Positions 6,764 to 7,948 of a DNA stretch of 7,948 nucleotides are shown here, piece after piece. Below the pieces are notes generated by a model that saw only the letters and a list, made by a program, of their open reading frames with translations, searched no databases and was not told the DNA's origin. Position 1 is the first letter of the stretch; the number at the start of each line of letters is the position of its first letter. Position numbers and translations under genes: made by a program. The stretch covers positions 1 to 7,948 of the forward strand of contig CAUHLX010000125.1 in assembly GCA_959606705.1 (NCBI GenBank), given 5' to 3'. The stretch comes from an uncultured Bacillota bacterium. Lineage in GTDB: Bacteria; Bacillota; Clostridia; Peptostreptococcales; Anaerovoracaceae.

Positions 6764-6793
6764 GAATCGGGCTAGCCTGAGGCCGCCCGATTC
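6764..6793 (-). other. Hairpin in the ilvC-ilvB intergenic space, without a U-tract
   Basis: GAATCGGGC (6764-6772) and GCCCGATTC (6785-6793) form a perfect 9-bp stem. The 12-base interior can add a small GCC/GGC pairing. In the direction of transcription the stem is followed by GTTGACAAAT, not by a run of T, so it is not a normal intrinsic terminator. It may protect the 3' end of a processed ilvC message or lower ilvB expression relative to ilvC. Confidence 0.55.
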
Positions 6794-6834
6794 AAAAGCA
6801 ATTCCATTTGATCTTAAAGAATATGTATTCGGAC

Positions 6835-7833
6835 TTATTTTTCCTCGTTCCAGGAGTACATCTTGCGAAGCTCCGCGCCGACCGCTTCCAGCTGATGCTC
6901 TCTGTGCATTCTCTTCATCGCGTTGAAGTTCGCACGGCCGCCGGCCTGATTTTCCACGATCCAGTTCTTTGCAAAGGTACCGTCCTGAATGTCGGCCAGA
7001 ATATCCTTCATGGCCTTCTTGGTCTCTTCGGTCACGATCTTGGGGCCGGTGATGTAATCGCCGTACTCAGCCGTGTCGGAAATGGAATATCTCATCTTGG
7101 AGAAGCCGCCCTCATAGATCAGATCAACGATGAGCTTCATCTCGTGAATGCATTCGAAATACGCATTCTGCGGATCATATCCGGCCTCGACCAAAGTCTC
7201 GAAGCCCGCCTGCATCAGAGCGCAGACACCGCCGCACAGTACGGCCTGCTCGCCGAACAGGTCCGTCTCGGTCTCCATCTTAAAGGTGGTTTCCAGAACG
7301 CCCGCTCTCGCGCCGCCGATTCCGGCCGCGTAAGCCAGACCGATTTCCTGAGCCTTGCCGTAGTAATCCTGGAATACGGCTACCAGATCGGGAACGCCCT
7401 TGCCCGACACGTATTCGCTTCTTACGGTGTGTCCTGGGCCTTTGGGAGCTACCATGATCACGTCCACAAACGAAGGAGGTACGATCTGCTGATAGTGAAT
7501 GTTAAAGCCATGAGCGAAAGCCAGTACGTTTCCTTCTTCCAGGTTGTCCCGAATGCTTTCTTCATAGATCTTCTTCTGCTTTTCATCGGGGGTCAGAATC
7601 ATGATGAGATCGGCTTTCTTCGCCGCTTCGGCCGCAGTCATGACCTTCAGTCCGTGCTCCTCGGCGGATTTCCAGGACTTGCTGCCCTCGTAGAGACCAA
7701 CGACCACATCCACACCACTTTCCTTCAGGTTCAGCGCGTGGGCGTGACCCTGGCTTCCATAACCGATAATAGCAACGGTCTTGCCATCCAACAATCCCAG
7801 ATTACAATCGCTTTCATAAAAAATCTTTGCCAT
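6835..7833 (-). CDS. ilvC: Ketol-acid reductoisomerase, class I
   Basis: The enzyme performs the Mg-dependent alkyl shift and NAD(P)H reduction of acetolactate and acetohydroxybutyrate, the step after acetolactate synthase in branched-chain amino acid synthesis. At 332 residues it is a short class I enzyme. Seen: the Rossmann fingerprint GYGSQG (24-29); H108 in AHGFNIH; K131 in APKGPGH; metal ligands D191 and E195 in DLFGEQ; E227 and E231 in FECIHE; and S252 in RYSISD. All expected catalytic residues are present. The cofactor loop reads GLYEGSKSW (46-54), with Tyr-Glu where many NADPH enzymes have Arg, but with both serines kept, so the coenzyme preference is open. The ATG at 7833 (MAKIFYESD) is preferred to the one at 7839 because AAAAGGAG lies 9 bases from the former and only 3 from the latter. 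It is the first gene after the promoter at the right edge and lies upstream of ilvB. Confidence 0.97.
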   Translation of the reverse strand: MAKIFYESDCNLGLLDGKTVAIIGYGSQGHAHALNLKESGVDVVVGLYEGSKSWKSAEEHGLKVMTAAEAAKKADLIMILTPDEKQKKIYEESIRDNLEEGNVLAFAHGFNIHYQQIVPPSFVDVIMVAPKGPGHTVRSEYVSGKGVPDLVAVFQDYYGKAQEIGLAYAAGIGGARAGVLETTFKMETETDLFGEQAVLCGGVCALMQAGFETLVEAGYDPQNAYFECIHEMKLIVDLIYEGGFSKMRYSISDTAEYGDYITGPKIVTEETKKAMKDILADIQDGTFAKNWIVENQAGGRANFNAMKRMHREHQLEAVGAELRKMYSWNEEK

Positions 7834-7842
7834 TTTCATTCA

Positions 7843-7850
7843 CTCCTTTT
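7843..7850 (-). promoter_or_regulatory. Ribosome binding site of ilvC
   Basis: AAAAGGAG is followed by TGA, then ATG (7839), AAA and ATG (7833). Spacing of 9 bases favours the second ATG and 3 bases disfavours the first, giving the conventional MAKIF start. Confidence 0.8.
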
Positions 7851-7894
7851 TGGTATGATCAACCATAATTTTTAGCAAATCGTTTGTTATACTC

Positions 7895-7917
7895 GTACAA
7901 ATTAAGTTAAATTGTAC
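7895..7917. promoter_or_regulatory. 23-bp near-palindrome over the ilvC -10 box (candidate operator)
   Basis: The left arm GTACAAATTAA (7895-7905) and right arm TTAAATTGTAC (7907-7917) are inverted copies with one mismatch in 11 around a single central G. The site contains the whole -10 hexamer (7911-7916) and the expected transcription start (about 7904). That is the geometry of a repressor site for a dimeric regulator. The outer GTACAA/TTGTAC half-sites are not the CodY box, and the regulator is unknown. Confidence 0.5.
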
Positions 7918-7939
7918 TCCTGACCTACTATTAAGTCAA
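7911..7939 (-). promoter_or_regulatory. Sigma-A-type promoter of the ilvC-ilvB unit
   Basis: On the minus strand TTGACT (7939-7934, 5 of 6 to consensus) and TACAAT (7916-7911, 5 of 6) are separated by exactly 17 bases. Transcription would begin near 7904, giving a leader of about 70 bases before the ilvC start. That is too short for a T-box riboswitch from this promoter; a longer leader from a promoter beyond the window cannot be excluded. Confidence 0.75.
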
Positions 7940-7948
7940 GATCAGATC

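Noticed and set aside
7840..7866. An 8-codon upstream frame (MVDHTKKE) ending directly before the ilvC start, possible leader peptide
   Set aside because: It has no ribosome binding site, contains no Leu or Ile and only one Val, and its end is simply the ilvC ribosome binding site. No attenuator-like pairing was seen.
7840..7948. T-box riboswitch before ilvC
   Set aside because: No T-box core sequence is visible, and the promoter found leaves only about 70 bases of leader. A leader starting outside the window cannot be assessed.
1..7948. CRISPR arrays, tRNA or rRNA genes, and insertion sequences with terminal repeats
   Set aside because: No regularly spaced repeats, tRNA-like folds, transposase motifs or matching terminal inverted repeats with target duplications were seen.

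Overview
The window looks like mid-GC chromosomal DNA from an anaerobic, Clostridia-type Firmicute. The evidence is strong AAGGAGG-type ribosome binding sites, A/T-rich sigma-A-like promoters between GC-richer genes, a short (332-residue) class I ketol-acid reductoisomerase, a YkvI-type permease, and the relic of an S-layer-homology (SLH) / cell-wall-binding-repeat protein. I cannot name the species. Every intact gene is on the minus strand, so transcription runs from the right end (about 7948) to the left end (1).

Layout in the direction of transcription: (1) At 7895-7939 there is a well-formed promoter (TTGACT, 17 bp, TACAAT) whose -10 box lies inside a 23-bp near-palindrome, a candidate operator. 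(2) ilvC (7833-6835) is followed after 100 bp by ilvB (6734-5073). Together they encode two consecutive branched-chain amino acid steps: acetolactate synthase makes acetohydroxy acids and ketol-acid reductoisomerase reduces and isomerises them. A 9-bp-stem hairpin without a U-tract lies between them. No acetolactate synthase small subunit (ilvN) lies in the window. (3) A 12-bp-stem intrinsic terminator (5028-5062) ends the ilvCB unit. (4) A tightly packed cassette follows: a RarD-type drug/metabolite transporter (4999-4019), a YkvI-family APC-like permease (4026-2911, 8-bp overlap) and a metallo-beta-lactamase-fold hydrolase (2914-2039, ATGA overlap). The overlaps point to translational coupling of two transporters with one hydrolase; the substrate is unknown.

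(5) The 476 bp between 1563 and 2038 hold no intact gene. They contain the decayed 3' end of an SLH / cell-wall-binding-repeat gene interrupted by an in-frame stop, two adjacent GGGAC-led hairpins resembling REP-type elements (one with an 18-bp perfect stem), and the AT-rich upstream region of the next gene. (6) An amidohydrolase-3 (YtcJ-like) gene starts at 1562 and runs off the left edge, lacking only its last few codons.

Most of the window is ordinary metabolism and transport. The parts most worth a second look are the SLH relic with its REP-like hairpins, the ilvC operator candidate, and the coupled RarD-YkvI-hydrolase cassette. I found no CRISPR array, tRNA, rRNA or intact mobile element, and no clear sign of a wholly new system.
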